37,500 nt of DNA, from positions 16,367,806 through 16,405,305 of the forward strand of contig NC_135567.1 of NCBI RefSeq assembly GCF_964340395.1, written 5' to 3'. Under the pieces are notes generated by a model, which was given only the letters and a program-made list of their open reading frames with translations, ran no database searches and was not told where the DNA came from. The position numbers were made by a program, and so were the translations under genes. This DNA is from Glandiceps talaboti. Taxonomy: Eukaryota; Hemichordata; Enteropneusta; Spengelidae. This document shows, in pieces, positions 1 to 14,397 of the stretch; within the stretch, counting starts at the first letter, position 1, and every line of letters begins with the position of its first letter.

Positions 1-447
1 CACACAGAGTCAGCGATATCTTGTGATATATCCATCAATAACAGGTACAAATATGCATTACCATACTCAACTGTGTTAGCGCCCTCGCTCAAGCACCCAC
101 CCTTCACTTTGAGGAAAGGTTTTAATGGAATCGTCCAGGATGCTAACTTGGATGATGGTACATCCTTAAAACATCACATATGTGACCAATCTGAATTAAC
201 ATTTTCGTGGGTCATGTGCTGTCATTGAAGCACTGACAACAGTACCTGTTACCAGCTAACTGAATTGGATTAATAACATTTGGGACAGCATGTTGCAACA
301 GCAAAGACTTGTATCAAGTTACATTTCTGATGGTTTGATGAGAACAGTTTTATGGCCTTTTTATTTTATGCGTACATGAAATGCCTGTGGAACTTCAAAT
401 TTGTTTATGAACTATTATGTAAAGAGATGGCAAACAACTGTTGTTTA
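1..447. other. unassigned non-coding stretch
   Basis: AT-rich sequence with no convincing exon on either strand. If the upstream TUT1 exons (nucleotidyl-transferase core) are close, they lie outside the window. I see nothing else to annotate here. Confidence 0.5.
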
Positions 448-589
448 AACAATAATGTACACCCTCCCAGCCCATAATGGACTAAAGCAAACTTTGAACG
501 ACATAATGGGCGAGGCAACAGCCGAGCCCATTATGGAGTGCAAAGTTTGCTTGAGTCCATTATGGACTGGGAGGGCGTACATTATTGTT
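448..589. repeat. foldback (hairpin) element, MITE-like
   Basis: A near-perfect inverted repeat. The left arm, about 448-511, begins aacaataatgtac and carries two CATAATGG motifs. The right arm, about 526-589, is its reverse complement with a handful of mismatches and ends gtacattattgtt. Only about 14 nt separate the arms. Such long-arm foldbacks are typical of non-autonomous DNA elements. No clear target-site duplication was seen, so family assignment is open. Confidence 0.75.
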
Positions 590-595
590 ATTATT

Positions 596-987
596 TTATA
601 GTTATTGCCAATTCCAGTGAATTTGTAGACCGAGAAATGCAAAACAATGTATAATATACACAGCGCTGAACACCGTCTGCCATGTTCGGCCCGGAAGCTG
701 AATACTAATCATAGTGACACACGTACATACACGTACACAGGCTTCAATGAACTGCTGTGAACACAAATTTGTTTCATGAATGCATTGTATTTTTAAACAG
801 TGGAAATGACAATCACAAGTAACAACATACATTTCGAAAAAACTCCTAGTCGTATGAAGAAACAGAACAAATAAGCTTGTATTGTTATGCTCGTTCCGGA
901 GCTGCAATGCCCAATATTGGAGTACATTATCAGTAATAATGTACAGTGATGACGTCACAAAATTCACTGGAATTGGTAATGCTATAA
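596..987. mobile_element. MITE-like element with ~31-bp terminal inverted repeats
   Basis: The left end (596-626, starting ttatagttattgccaattcc) and the right end (957-987) are reverse complements with about four differences. They enclose some 330 bp without a credible gene. A smaller palindrome around gtacattat...ataatgtac lies at about 922-943 and shares its gtacattatt core with the end of the adjacent foldback at 448-589, which suggests related or nested elements. The 121-codon minus-strand frame inside starts and stops within element sequence and resembles no family I know. Confidence 0.6.
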
Positions 988-1145
988 TATGATATCAGAT
1001 AATGGAATGTAATACAAGTCTCTGTACTTCCAACATGCTGTACCAGGAGTTATTAATCCAATTCAGTTGTTTACTTTCCATGGTTGTAATAGGTTTCGGT
1101 CATCAATTCATCGATGTCAATAGTTGTATATGTATGTTTTCCTAT

Positions 1146-1382
1146 CAGTGTCAACCTTGTAATAGCTTCACATCCCCCCTATCCAATCAGTGTCAACCTT
1201 GTAATAGCTTCACATCACCACTATCCAATCAGTGTCAACCTTATAATAGCTTCACATCACCACTATCCAATCAGTGTCAACCTTGTAATAGCTTCACATC
1301 ACCACTATCCAATCAGTGTCAACCTTGTAATAGCTTCATATCACCACTATCCAATCAGTGTCAACCTTGTAATAGCTTCACT
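1146..1382 (+). repeat. 42-bp minisatellite, about 5.6 copies
   Basis: Copies begin at 1146, 1188, 1230, 1272, 1314 and 1356, exactly 42 bp apart, with only scattered substitutions; the last is truncated. Because 42 is divisible by 3 the array stays open in more than one frame (one reads a 14-residue unit NQCQPCNSFTSPLS). It sits in the intron that ends at the acceptor AG at 1439-1440, so it is most likely non-coding. Confidence 0.93.
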
Positions 1383-1440
1383 GTGAAGGTTGGAATATGT
1401 AACTTACTTTCATTGATTGTCGTGTACTTCATACTCCTAG

Positions 1441-4233
<2,793 letters not shown>

Positions 4234-4500
4234 TCATAGCAACATGAGAAAAGATAACCAGAAATCGGAGACATGACATATATATCATGCATGATTTGCA
4301 ATGACTTTGATCCCTAATATGGAGAAAAAGGAATTTCAAAATCTCCTTCATTCCTCTGTATGTGTATCCCAAAGAGATATTAGCCGGTTTTTATATTTTA
4401 AGAAGTTACAGGAAAATAATAAAAAATGTAACTAAGAGAACACTCTCTCTGAAATCGGAGACATCATCATGGTTTTCAGCAAACAGTTAAAATAAAGCGT
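4234..4500 (+). other. TUT1 3' UTR with decayed duplicate of the coding tail; poly(A) signal AATAAA at 4491
   Basis: After the stop codon, about 4319-4470 repeats 4138-4281 at a spacing of about 180 bp. Both blocks contain ggagaaaa, gaatttcaaaat, tcccaaagag/tcccaaagat and aaatcggagacat in the same order. The second copy is frameshifted and full of stops. AATAAA at 4491-4496 is the first good polyadenylation signal; another lies at 4758-4763. Confidence 0.7.
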
Positions 4501-4744
4501 TCCCACATTTATGATACCATAATGGATTTCATTGTCGTATTTGAAGACTGCATGGTGGATTGTATAATTTATGTTTTTAATTATTAAATCATAACATGTT
4601 AAGAGTATTATTTTACTATGTTTTGTATCAAAAAACCAAAAAGCATAAGTCAAAATTTGATGAATTAAAGAAAGAAATTGTGTGTACTCTTCTTCATTGT
4701 TATGTGTCATTCATTTATCGCAAATTATATGCAGTAAAAGGGAA

Positions 4745-4878
4745 CACCACTCCAGGAAATAAAGATATTTTCATAAAGTATGGATTTTTAGAAAGTCACT
4801 TCATGATTCACCACTCCAGGAAATACATGTAAAGACATTTTCATAAACTATGGATTTTTAGAAAGTCACTTCATGATT
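4745..4878 (+). repeat. tandem duplication, ~64/70-bp unit
   Basis: Copy one (4745-4808) and copy two (4809-4878) both begin caccactccaggaaata and end aaagtcacttcatgatt; the second has a 6-bp insertion. A diverged reverse-oriented relative lies at about 12466-12516 (atttcctggagtggcattcc on the plus strand), so this is part of a dispersed repeat family. Confidence 0.85.
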
Positions 4879-5500
4879 CTACACCATTTTGTGCCTTTAG
4901 AGGGTATCTTTACATATTTACTTGTCTGCATTGCCTCGTGGCCTGGATCGGAGTCTGCAAAAATGCCTATGCTATAGATGCAATTGAATATTCATTACTC
5001 CTAAGTGCTTATCCCTTCAGTGAAAACATGAATATTCATTGTTCAAACATTGAATAATCATTTCTGCTGATTCCTATGACGCAATGCAGCCCACAGCAAA
5101 GATACAGGATAATGGCACACATTCACATTTCTCAGAAATCACATGTAAGGTAATGCCTCTTGAAATGACTCTTCAGAACCCACAGTTTAAGAAACTGCTT
5201 TTATTTACTGGAGTGATGGCTCCCTCAAGTATAAGTTATTATATCAAAGGTCCCTGATAATGAAAGATATTCAAATATGAAGGCTTGTTCTTGTGGGGTT
5301 TTTTGTGAAAATAAAAATAGGTTTATTTTACTTATTTTCATTTGTCAATCTACTTCACAATCTGTGCTTTTACTTCACTCCCCACCAAGTGTTTGTGATA
5401 CCAATTGGTATGAACCATTGTTTTAGTTTGAAAATACGCCCTCAAACTGTTTTTAGCACAACTGAACTGAAAGGTTTAGTAGTGCTATAGGCATGGCAAA
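4879..5500. other. no gene seen
   Basis: AT-rich intergenic sequence. The 65-codon frame ending at 5490 starts inside it and has no recognisable domain; I treat it as chance. Confidence 0.5.
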
Positions 5501-5513
5501 GTGTCTGTCTGTC

Positions 5514-5567
<54 letters not shown>

Positions 5568-6150
5568 CAACTTAAAGTCAAAAACTGCTGGACCGATTGC
5601 TTTGATATTTTGTGGTCATGTTACTTCTGGTGTCTAGTTGGGAAATTGTTCAAATGAAAGTGATTGCATCAGGGATGTGGGTTTTAGGTCGAAAAAATGT
5701 GATTTTTGGTCAAAAAACTTAAAACTCGGAAACTACTGGGCAGATTGGTGCGAAATTTGGTGGGAACATTCTTAAGGGGGTGTAAAGTAAGATTTGTTCA
5801 TGACGGGATGATTCCATCAGTGATATGCAAATTAGGGCTGAAAATGTGTCTTTTTGGTTGAAAATCTATAATTCCAAAACCACTGAGCAGATTGGGCTGA
5901 AATTTAATGGAAATGCATTTAGGGATGTATGGACGAAGATATGTTAAGCATACCATGATTCCATGAGTGATATGGAATTAAGGTGTAAAAATGTGAATTT
6001 TGGTCAAAACTTATATCTCAAAAAATACTAAGTGAGTGAGTTTGAAACTTGGTGAGATGTTTCTAGAAGTGTTATTCTTTGTCATTGCTTTCCTCAAAAA
6101 TCTTCAACTCTGAAATTACCCAGTAGATTGAGCTTAACTTTGTTGAGAAT
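5501..6150 (+). mobile_element. (TCTG)n/(TG)n-headed element with ~145-bp degenerate tandem core
   Basis: A microsatellite (TCTG then TG, 5501-5564) is followed by diverged tandem units. Their landmark (ctactgRgcagattgggctgaaattt, degenerate) recurs at about 5583, 5733, 5878, 6023 and 6113, so most units are 145-150 bp. Microsatellite plus a ~150-bp tandem core is the structure described for bivalve pearl elements and for non-autonomous Helentrons (HINEs). Related architectures occur at 20270-21560 and 34180-34860. Family assignment is inference. Confidence 0.6.
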
Positions 6151-7330
6151 GTGTAGATTTGTCCTCATTAATAGCTGACACAGTGAGAACAGTACATTGT
6201 TAATTAACTATAATGTTTACTTTACTATTTCCTCTGGTGGTAAAGCCTGTAGCATGGCCAGTTTGGTTTATGACTGGATTATGTAATATATTGTAAGACA
6301 GCTGTTTCATCACCTACCCATATAAACTGAATGTAGCTGGCTTTTACAATATTACAATAAGACAACCAAGAAAGATAAACCTGTTACATTGGTATGACTT
6401 GGTTCCAAATTGATTTTAAAAAATAAAGAAGTACAAAACCTTGTAGACACATCCCTTTAAAGTTTGATTAGGATGTTGCTATACTTGTCTTGTACACTTC
6501 CAACATAGGATGGCTGGATTATGATGATGGAAATTACATGTAGGTATGAAAATTTTGTTTTGGTTACAACTTTAAATCTTCAAAAAATTATATATCTATC
6601 ATTGCCCTGAACATGAAGTTGTGCGGCAACGCAATATTTGCGCTATTTTTGTGTTTGGTCGCAGGGGGGAGTGATAGCGCGATATCAGACTATGTTCAAA
6701 TGAATCAGAGAAAAGTGTATTCGTATATGTAACCATGAACCCCATGATGAGAGATAAAGAAAACCACATTGGCAATTAGTCACAGAACAAAGTAATTTGA
6801 TGGTTTAGCGATAGGAGCTATGTCTTCTACATTTTCACATTATTGCACGAAATAAGTCATCAGTTCTGTTTATGCCACTTCACTTGACCGAGACAAAATA
6901 TTTCCAAAACCCAAGGGGAGAAGATACGTTGTGAATATTCCATGGTTAATGAAATTTGAAGTTAAACAAGCTAAAGAGCTCTGCTTTCATTCATTTTATC
7001 TTATCAGTAAAATGCTGACATTCATCAGAACTTAGGAGGAAGTGATTTATAAGCCTTGTTTTGCAACTCCGTTAAATGCGTTGTCGAATGTTTCTATTGT
7101 TATTGAATTTGTTATTGTTATTGAATTATGTATAGCAATGCTAACGGTCGACAATACGTTTAATGGTAGTTCTATACCCATGCGTCATATCCGGCTCCTT
7201 TAAAACAAGTTGTGTTTTACAATCATGGTAATTCATACAATGTCCTCTCCAACACAGCTGAAACCATAACATAATAAAGATACACTCTAGAATTTGATTT
7301 GAAATTGATTTATTAAGCAAAAATTTATAT
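6151..7330. other. intergenic; one small inverted repeat at 6284-6354
   Basis: No exon recognised. The arms 6284-6303 and 6335-6354 are reverse complements with about three mismatches and a 31-nt loop. The minus-strand TUT1 neighbour and the DED gene are both outside this stretch. Confidence 0.45.
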
Positions 7331-7336
7331 TATTAA

Positions 7337-7424
7337 TGTCTGTCTCTGTCTGTCTGTCTGTCTGTCTGTTTGTTAGTTTGTCTGTCTGCCTGTCTCTTGG
7401 TCTGTCTCTGTATTCAATTGGCTG

Positions 7425-7498
<74 letters not shown>

Positions 7499-7757
7499 CA
7501 TGCATGCATGTATGTATGTATGTATGTATGTATGTATGCATGCATGCATGTATGTATGTATGCATGTATGTATGTATGTATGTATGTATGTATGTATGTA
7601 TGTGTGTATGTATGTATATATGCATGTATGTATGTATGTATGTATGTATGTATGTATGTATGTATGTATGTATGTATGTATGTATGCATGCATGTCTATT
7701 TGCCTATCTATCTGCCATCTATCTATCTATCTATCTATCTATCTATTTTTCTATCTA
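7337..7757 (+). repeat. compound tetranucleotide microsatellite TCTG-TGCC-TGCA-TGTA-TATC
   Basis: Successive blocks change by one base at a time: (TGTC)n, then (TGCC)n from about 7457, a TGCA transition, a long (TGTA)n with TGCA interruptions to about 7695, then (TATC)n to 7757. All open frames on both strands here are repeat artefacts. Confidence 0.97.
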
Positions 7758-7948
7758 TCTATTTTCAGCACGTTTTCAATCATTTCAATAATGCTCAATC
7801 AACAACGAAATTTAAGAGAATATTAGGTGCCATTATACACAGTATAAGGCATTTCTGCATGCAGAAAGTAATTCCCATGTGTCACTCGTTAACACACGTG
7901 GGAACGTTTCTCAAAATGCAAAAAGTCCCATCCCTTTGTACAGGGAAG

Positions 7949-8395
7949 ACTTTTTACAAAGTTAAGTTAAGAACTTGAACATGAAAATTATCCATCTGAA
8001 TTTCTAAGATTGGTTTCCTGATGGAGAAATCAAATTTTGTCAACTTAGAGTTCCTTATCATCTGATCGTGATAGGAGTTTAGCTTCTTTATAATGGTATG
8101 AGTGTTCCCTTTATACCTCTATGCATTCACAGACCAAACTCAGACAGGATAAGGAACTCTAATATCATTTTCGATATACCACTTTGGAGACACAGCACAC
8201 ATATTTTGAAATAAGTTTCCAATTTGTTAATGCTATGAACAAAACTGAAAACTGATAAAAACAAAGCATTCCTGTGCGAGAACTTGTGCTTACAAAGAAG
8301 CTACGTTCGCTTTCAAAAATTTGATTTCTACATCCACAAACTAATCTTGGAAATTCTAAGGGATAATTTTCAAGAACAACTTTTTAAAAAGTATT
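7949..8395. repeat. large nested foldback structure
   Basis: The outer arms, about 7949-8042 and 8313-8395, are imperfect reverse complements sharing cttgaa..gaaaattatcc, gaatttcYaagattRgttt and gaaatcaaattttt. Inside them lies a perfect 14-bp inverted repeat, tagagttccttatc at 8046-8059 against gataaggaactcta at 8148-8161. No gene is seen inside. It may be a degenerate foldback transposon, immediately downstream (minus sense) of the DED gene. Confidence 0.6.
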
Positions 8396-8396
8396 C

Positions 8397-8438
8397 GCCA
8401 GCTGAAGGCGTGTAGTGCACCAATAGTTTATCAGTCCT
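8397..8438. repeat. left arm of ~34-bp inverted repeat bracketing the DED gene
   Basis: The reverse complement contains gataaac, tattggtgcactacac, gcc and ttcagctg in that order; this matches 9720-9753 except for a 3-bp gcc insertion and small differences. Confidence 0.8.
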
Positions 8439-8550
8439 TTTTCTGATGTGAGATAGAATCTCAATATGTGACCAATTCCGTCAAAGGAGGCTCACAGTCT
8501 GCTCTGGGCATCAAATTACATTCAAATATATAGTATATCTCGTTCCCATG

Positions 8551-8626
8551 GAGATTTACAATATTTGAATGAGAATTAACGCCCAGAATGTTTTGTCCAC
8601 AGAAGGTATTTTCTGTGGATTTATCT
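8551..8626. repeat. diverged direct repeat, copy 1 (pairs with 9000-9081)
   Basis: Both copies share ggagatttac, aattgaat/atttgaat and ggtattttctgtggatt in the same order and spacing. Copy 1 is in the region just after the DED stop; copy 2 is in the DED intron. Confidence 0.7.
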
Positions 8627-8753
8627 TGATGTCAACATCTCTAAGTTGTGACTCCGTCATCCCTATCATGTTGGTGATGGTGGTTAACATCCTGGTCATC
8701 TCCAACTTGTGAGGCCAAAATGGGTTGAACTTTCAATCTTGGACACATTTCAG

Positions 8754-9719
<966 letters not shown>

Positions 9720-9753
9720 GATAACTTATTGGTGCACTACACTTCAGCTGACA
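9720..9753. repeat. right arm of ~34-bp inverted repeat bracketing the DED gene
   Basis: It reads gataacttattggtgcacta on the plus strand and continues cacttcagctgac. It lies directly upstream of the DED start codon, so it would be in the 5' UTR or core promoter. It matches the reverse complement of 8397-8438. Confidence 0.8.
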
Positions 9754-9936
9754 AAACTGGAAAATATGGAGAAAGTGACGTTGAAGCTGCGATTTTATGT
9801 GCAATGATTGATACAACTTCTTTGATGAATAATTTTTGCTTATTTACATTTTTATACTTTTTTGAACGATTTAGGACTAAATATCCTGTTTGATAGATTG
9901 CAACTGACTTGTGAATGCTTGGCAAATGATTGACAT

Positions 9937-10077
9937 TTATTTCTCATTAAACCGTAGTTTCAAAGAAAGGGGCAACACATTGTCTCCGTTGACAAATTCA
10001 TAGCCCGGGATTCTGTTCTCGTCAGCCATTATTGAAACGTCACCATATGCATTCATATGTGGATGGCAACAGACGCA
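9937..10077 (-). other. candidate terminal exon, unknown protein (C-terminal fragment)
   Basis: From an acceptor-like gctatgtttag, an open frame of about 46 residues (NAYGDVSIMADENRIPGYEF is part of it) ends at TAA 9939-9937. The stop is embedded in AATAAA (9941-9936). No domain recognised. GC and codon texture look more coding than the flanks, but there is no clear upstream exon. Confidence 0.3.
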
Positions 10078-10181
10078 CGCGCAGACTAAACATAGCATAG
10101 TGATTCCCCATTCATTTTAAATCACGCCCTGAATAAACAAACGTTTACTCATTCTTTAGTTTTCATGTTTCACATTGTCTT

Positions 10182-10360
10182 TTATTTCAAGTAGATATGT
10201 ATAGGAAATATCCTACGTGTCTCAATGGCACCCAGCAACAACAAATGTATGTACTTTGACCCGTTTGAAACGTACGAGTCACTTCTGACTGCATAACTGT
10301 TTCTGTTACCAGTGTACAGAAAGCCTCCACTCTCACTGTTGTCAACTTCTATACCAGGAA
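10182..10360 (-). other. candidate terminal exon, unknown protein (C-terminal fragment)
   Basis: After an acceptor-like ttctattcataccaag, a frame of 59 residues (PGIEVDNSESGGFLYTGNRN begins it) ends at TAA 10184-10182, embedded in AATAAA (10186-10181). A strong donor gtaagt lies upstream at 10545-10540 behind a short open frame (LGKLTVKRERRFNYINP), which may be the preceding exon, though phase to this acceptor does not match cleanly. Function unknown. Confidence 0.3.
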
Positions 10361-10652
10361 CTTGGTATGAATAGAAACAAAGGTTCATGAATTTTTCCCT
10401 CAATTATTGTTTCAAACTTTCCCAGGAACAAATCTTTTGATATTTTTTGTTTAAAAAGCAGTCTGTAAAAATCAGTCTTTTGTAATTGTATTATAGTAGA
10501 TATGTCTATGAACTATTCAATATAAAATACAGCTGTGGTACTTACGGGACGGGGTTTATGTAATTAAACCTTCTCTCTCGTTTGACCGTCAGTTTTCCCA
10601 AAGTTAAAGGAAGAAAGATAAGCCATGTACAAACAGGTTGTCGTTCGCAGGT

Positions 10653-10887
10653 TTATTTGTGGTCAACAGGGCCAGTCCGTCGACGATAAGATAACGTAAT
10701 CACGTGAGTGTTGATAGCAAACTCTATCTGATTGTTGTCATGGGGTGAAACTATTGCGAAGACGGTGGTTGTCTTCGTTATCGATGTCTGTAGCCCAAAA
10801 GGATCATAATATTCAAGTTTAAATGAATGAATTCCAGTGAGCTGAAGTCTGGATACAGAATTTATTAGACAAGATGAGTAACCGGTT
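10653..10887 (-). other. candidate terminal exon, unknown protein (C-terminal fragment)
   Basis: A strong acceptor (ttgttttatatgttttcag) precedes a 77-codon open frame that ends at TAA 10655-10653, embedded in AATAAA (10657-10652). Part of it reads LTGIHSFKLEYYDPFGLQTS. The frame is also open upstream to 11033, but that part reads poorly. No family recognised; beta-rich composition only. Confidence 0.35.
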
Positions 10888-11214
10888 CTGAAAACATATA
10901 AAACAATTTCATGCATGCACAACATCCCCTCAGCTGGAGTACGAGTTGTCAATACTGTGACGACTGTCGAGCGACAACGTGGGGTAATCAATAAGGACCT
11001 TTGGCTGGGGGCGTGATGCACAATACACACCAACCGTTCATTGTTCGCCGACTGATTATCAACAAATGGCCACTATGTACACAAAATAGGGGTATGTCCA
11101 TAGTGACCATTCCAAATATTGGAAAACATTATTGTCATTCTTGTTGCATAGAAACATTGTTGATATTGATATTGTTTCTTTGTTTACTTGTGTATATATG
11201 TTGTTTGTTTATTT

Positions 11215-11372
11215 GTGTATGTATGTATGTATGTATGTATGTATGTATGTATGTATGTATGTATGTATGTTTTTTGTTTGTTTGTTTGTTTGTTTGTTTG
11301 TTTGTTTGTTTGTTTGTTTGTTTGTTTGTTTGTTTGTTTGTTTCTCTTTGTTTGCTTCAGTTTGTTTGTCTG
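11215..11372 (+). repeat. (TGTA)n then (TTTG)n microsatellite
   Basis: About 55 bp of TGTA units followed by about 100 bp of TTTG units. Open frames here on both strands are artefacts. Confidence 0.97.
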
Positions 11373-11587
11373 TGTAAACATAACCAATTTAACTAAGCCT
11401 CAGCCCAAGGGTCTGTATTTTGCCTAAGTACCTCTGAACACACAGAGACGTAAGAAACTTGAACCGCCCGTAATTGATACTCAGTAGTCTCCCTGGTTTG
11501 GTTATAATATGTACGAATTTTGCCAAACATCTGATACCAAAGTTCAATACAGTCATCTAAATGCCAATGGCTTTTCACATCATGTGC

Positions 11588-11721
11588 AGACAGACGGAAA
11601 CACACATGGATGGACGGACAGACGGACGGACGGACAGACAGGCAGATGGACAGATAGACAGACAGACAGACAGACAGAGACAGACATTCAAACAGATAGA
11701 CACAAATACAGACAGACAGTC

Positions 11722-11789
<68 letters not shown>

Positions 11790-11817
11790 GGACGGACAGA
11801 CAGACATTTAAACAGAC

Positions 11818-11854
<37 letters not shown>
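11588..11854 (+). repeat. (GACA)n microsatellite with GACG and GATA variants
   Basis: Imperfect GACA array, about 267 bp. Long open frames on both strands are repeat artefacts. Confidence 0.97.
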
Positions 11855-13519
11855 TTGTGAGTATTACTTCTGCAATAAGACACTGATTAACTTTCTTTTC
11901 TATACAATGATTTTACTCTTGCAGAAAACAATGTTTATCTCAACGACAATTTTGAGAAGTGAGTCTGACAGACTTCACGCCACAAGAGATATAGTCTCGG
12001 TTACCCAGCCTCTTGCCGTTGAGGGCATTAACCCCCTTTCCTGAGCTTTGCACTCTGGAGTATATTTTGTAGCTTAAATGCCTTGCCAGATTTTCATTCA
12101 ACATGAAATATACCATTTGTAACAAGATTTGACATCTCAAGAAGGTCAATATTTTTCCAGTACCCATTTAAATATAATGGCCATTATTTTGGCCAAAATT
12201 CAACTTTAAAGTTGGTCAATATTCAAATAAAATAAAGATGAACATAAAGATTAAGTAATATTTCGACATATACATTATGTTTTAATGCTTGCTTTGCTTT
12301 GCTTTGAAATGTGATAAAAGAGACATTTTCCGAAAGCCATCGGAATTTCCGAAATTAATCTGGAAGAACAACAGTGGTGAATAAAAAGCTCGTCATTTCT
12401 ATTTCTTGCCAATTGACCAACAATTATAAACTGTTAAATCGTGAAAACAAAACTCTCCAGAACCCAAAGTTTCTGAAAATACGTATGTATTTCCTGGAGT
12501 GGCATTCCCATTCAAAAAAACCCGACAGGACATAGTTCCATGTATGATTTAATTCATATTTTATTACATAATTATGCAAATGACATGTATTGAATGTAAA
12601 TCTTCTGAATACAATAGTCATACAAAATACACACAGTATAATAATAGTATGCAACTAATGACATTGTTTGTTATGACGTATAAAGATATACTGTTTAGTA
12701 ATAAAATATTAAATCGAACTGTCTGGTAATTTGTCCAAGCCAAGTCATGTGTAGTCTAGCTATATACAGTATAATGCATTTTGTAATGGTATAACGTCAG
12801 TGTTCCATAGTTTTATAACATAAGGTAACTATTGTACAGTGACGTCAATTCATTACGTCACCATCACAGTCAAGATGGCAAATCTTTACAAAATATCATG
12901 ATTTATCACGTGGCTTCTGGTGTCAATTTCTCTCCATCACGACTGTCAGACAATACAGAATTAACCAGTACCACACAGAGATTGAACAATTGATCACATA
13001 CAGCAAATTATGCCTTTCATATAGTAGTTATATAACATATTCTCGAGTAATTTTGAATTAACCCTCAAACAATATCAAACTATGGCACTGTAATAAGTTT
13101 ACAATCCAGTACACCGAGAAATTGAAAATTGAAGTTATATTGTGTCCTATTGGTATTAGGAAACATATATAAACTCAGTATATGTAAACTGTATATGCTG
13201 GACTAAACAGCTCAATACATATGTATGTAGAGGGGTGTAATTAACACAGTATCAAGCAAGATACACAGGAGCCGTTACAGTATTTCAGTCTGTTGCAATC
13301 ATCAGACGACTGATCATCATCATATTAGTAAACTTATACAAATTATGAATAGGATTATATTTATGTTTTTTTTTTTAAATTCAAATTTAACATGCATGAA
13401 TATAATAGTTTGCTATGACATTAGCACCTTAAATGATCAGATATAGTTATTTATCAATTATATGTTTTGGTGTAGAATCCGAACATTCAGATGTTTATCA
13501 GCCAAAATGTAACATGTCC
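11855..13519. other. intergenic, no gene seen
   Basis: AT-rich unique sequence. It contains the reverse-oriented relative of the 4745-4878 repeat at about 12466-12516. No exon recognised on either strand. Confidence 0.45.
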
Positions 13520-13790
13520 CACCATATCACAGGACACATTGGACACTACATGGGCTGGTTATTAAATCATACAAAATACATAAGAACTGTATGGATATTA
13601 TTTACTATATGTTTTTTTATCAAAGGATATACTGGACATTACATTGGTTGGTTATTACAAGTATGTAAGAACTATATGTATGCAAATAGATGTAGAGGTT
13701 GACTTATCACAGGATATAGTTTAGTGATCATTACATGGGATGGTTATTACATTAAAACTAAGAACTGCAAGAACTATATATAAGCTGGTT
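13520..13790 (+). repeat. degenerate ~90-bp tandem repeat, three copies
   Basis: Landmarks atcacaggacacattggaca, atcaaaggatatactggaca and atcacaggatatagtttag begin at about 13525, 13619 and 13707. Each is followed by (t)ggttattaa/c. Confidence 0.75.
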
Positions 13791-13956
13791 TACTTAAAAC
13801 TAACTAGATCAACATAAAGTGTACTAAAATAAACAGAATACACGTCTGTGAAGTCTGTCTTCACTATAACAATGCAACCAATGGATATTCTATACGAATA
13901 TATGTCAGTGATTTATTTCACTGTAACAATGCACATCAAATTATAATCAAATACTA

Positions 13957-13960
<4 letters not shown>

Positions 13961-14025
<65 letters not shown>
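13961..14025. repeat. (TA)n dinucleotide array
   Basis: About 65 bp of uninterrupted TA. Confidence 0.97.
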
Positions 14026-14028
<3 letters not shown>

Positions 14029-14397
14029 CTAAACCTATTTCATAATAAAAAAAATCAAGTCAAATTATCCTCTCATAGGTCGTTGATGTCCTTTCTTTCA
14101 CTACAAATAACAAGGCAAACCAAATGATCATTGCATACTGAAGTGTGCAGTCAAATACACCATGTAATTTTTGTAGTTGTATACAAAGGTTTAATTTGAT
14201 ACTCATGTCAATCAAATTAAACGAATGAAATTCACCTACATTTATTGACATTTGAAGTGAATTTACTAAATACTTATACAGGATTAATAAAAACAATACA
14301 ATAGTCTCCTACCTAACATTACAGCTAAAGGGTACATTACAAAGAGAATGGACACGAGTCTTTCCTAAATGCAAACTAAGAAACGTTTTACCGGTAG

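Noticed and set aside
1114-1386. CRISPR-like regular repeats
   Set aside because: The 42-bp units are contiguous with no variable spacers, in a eukaryotic intron; this is a minisatellite.
7870-7905. Short hairpin cccatgtgt...acacacgtggg considered as a terminator or microRNA-like stem
   Set aside because: The stem is only about 11 bp and has no context supporting either role.
7287-7978. Cys/Met/Val/Tyr- and His/Thr/Arg-rich frames up to 202 codons
   Set aside because: Tetranucleotide arrays are 4-bp periodic and stay open in several frames on both strands; the non-repeat end has no domain.
11561-11883. Arg/Gln/Thr/Asp-rich and Cys/Leu/Ser/Val-rich frames
   Set aside because: (GACA)n microsatellite artefacts.
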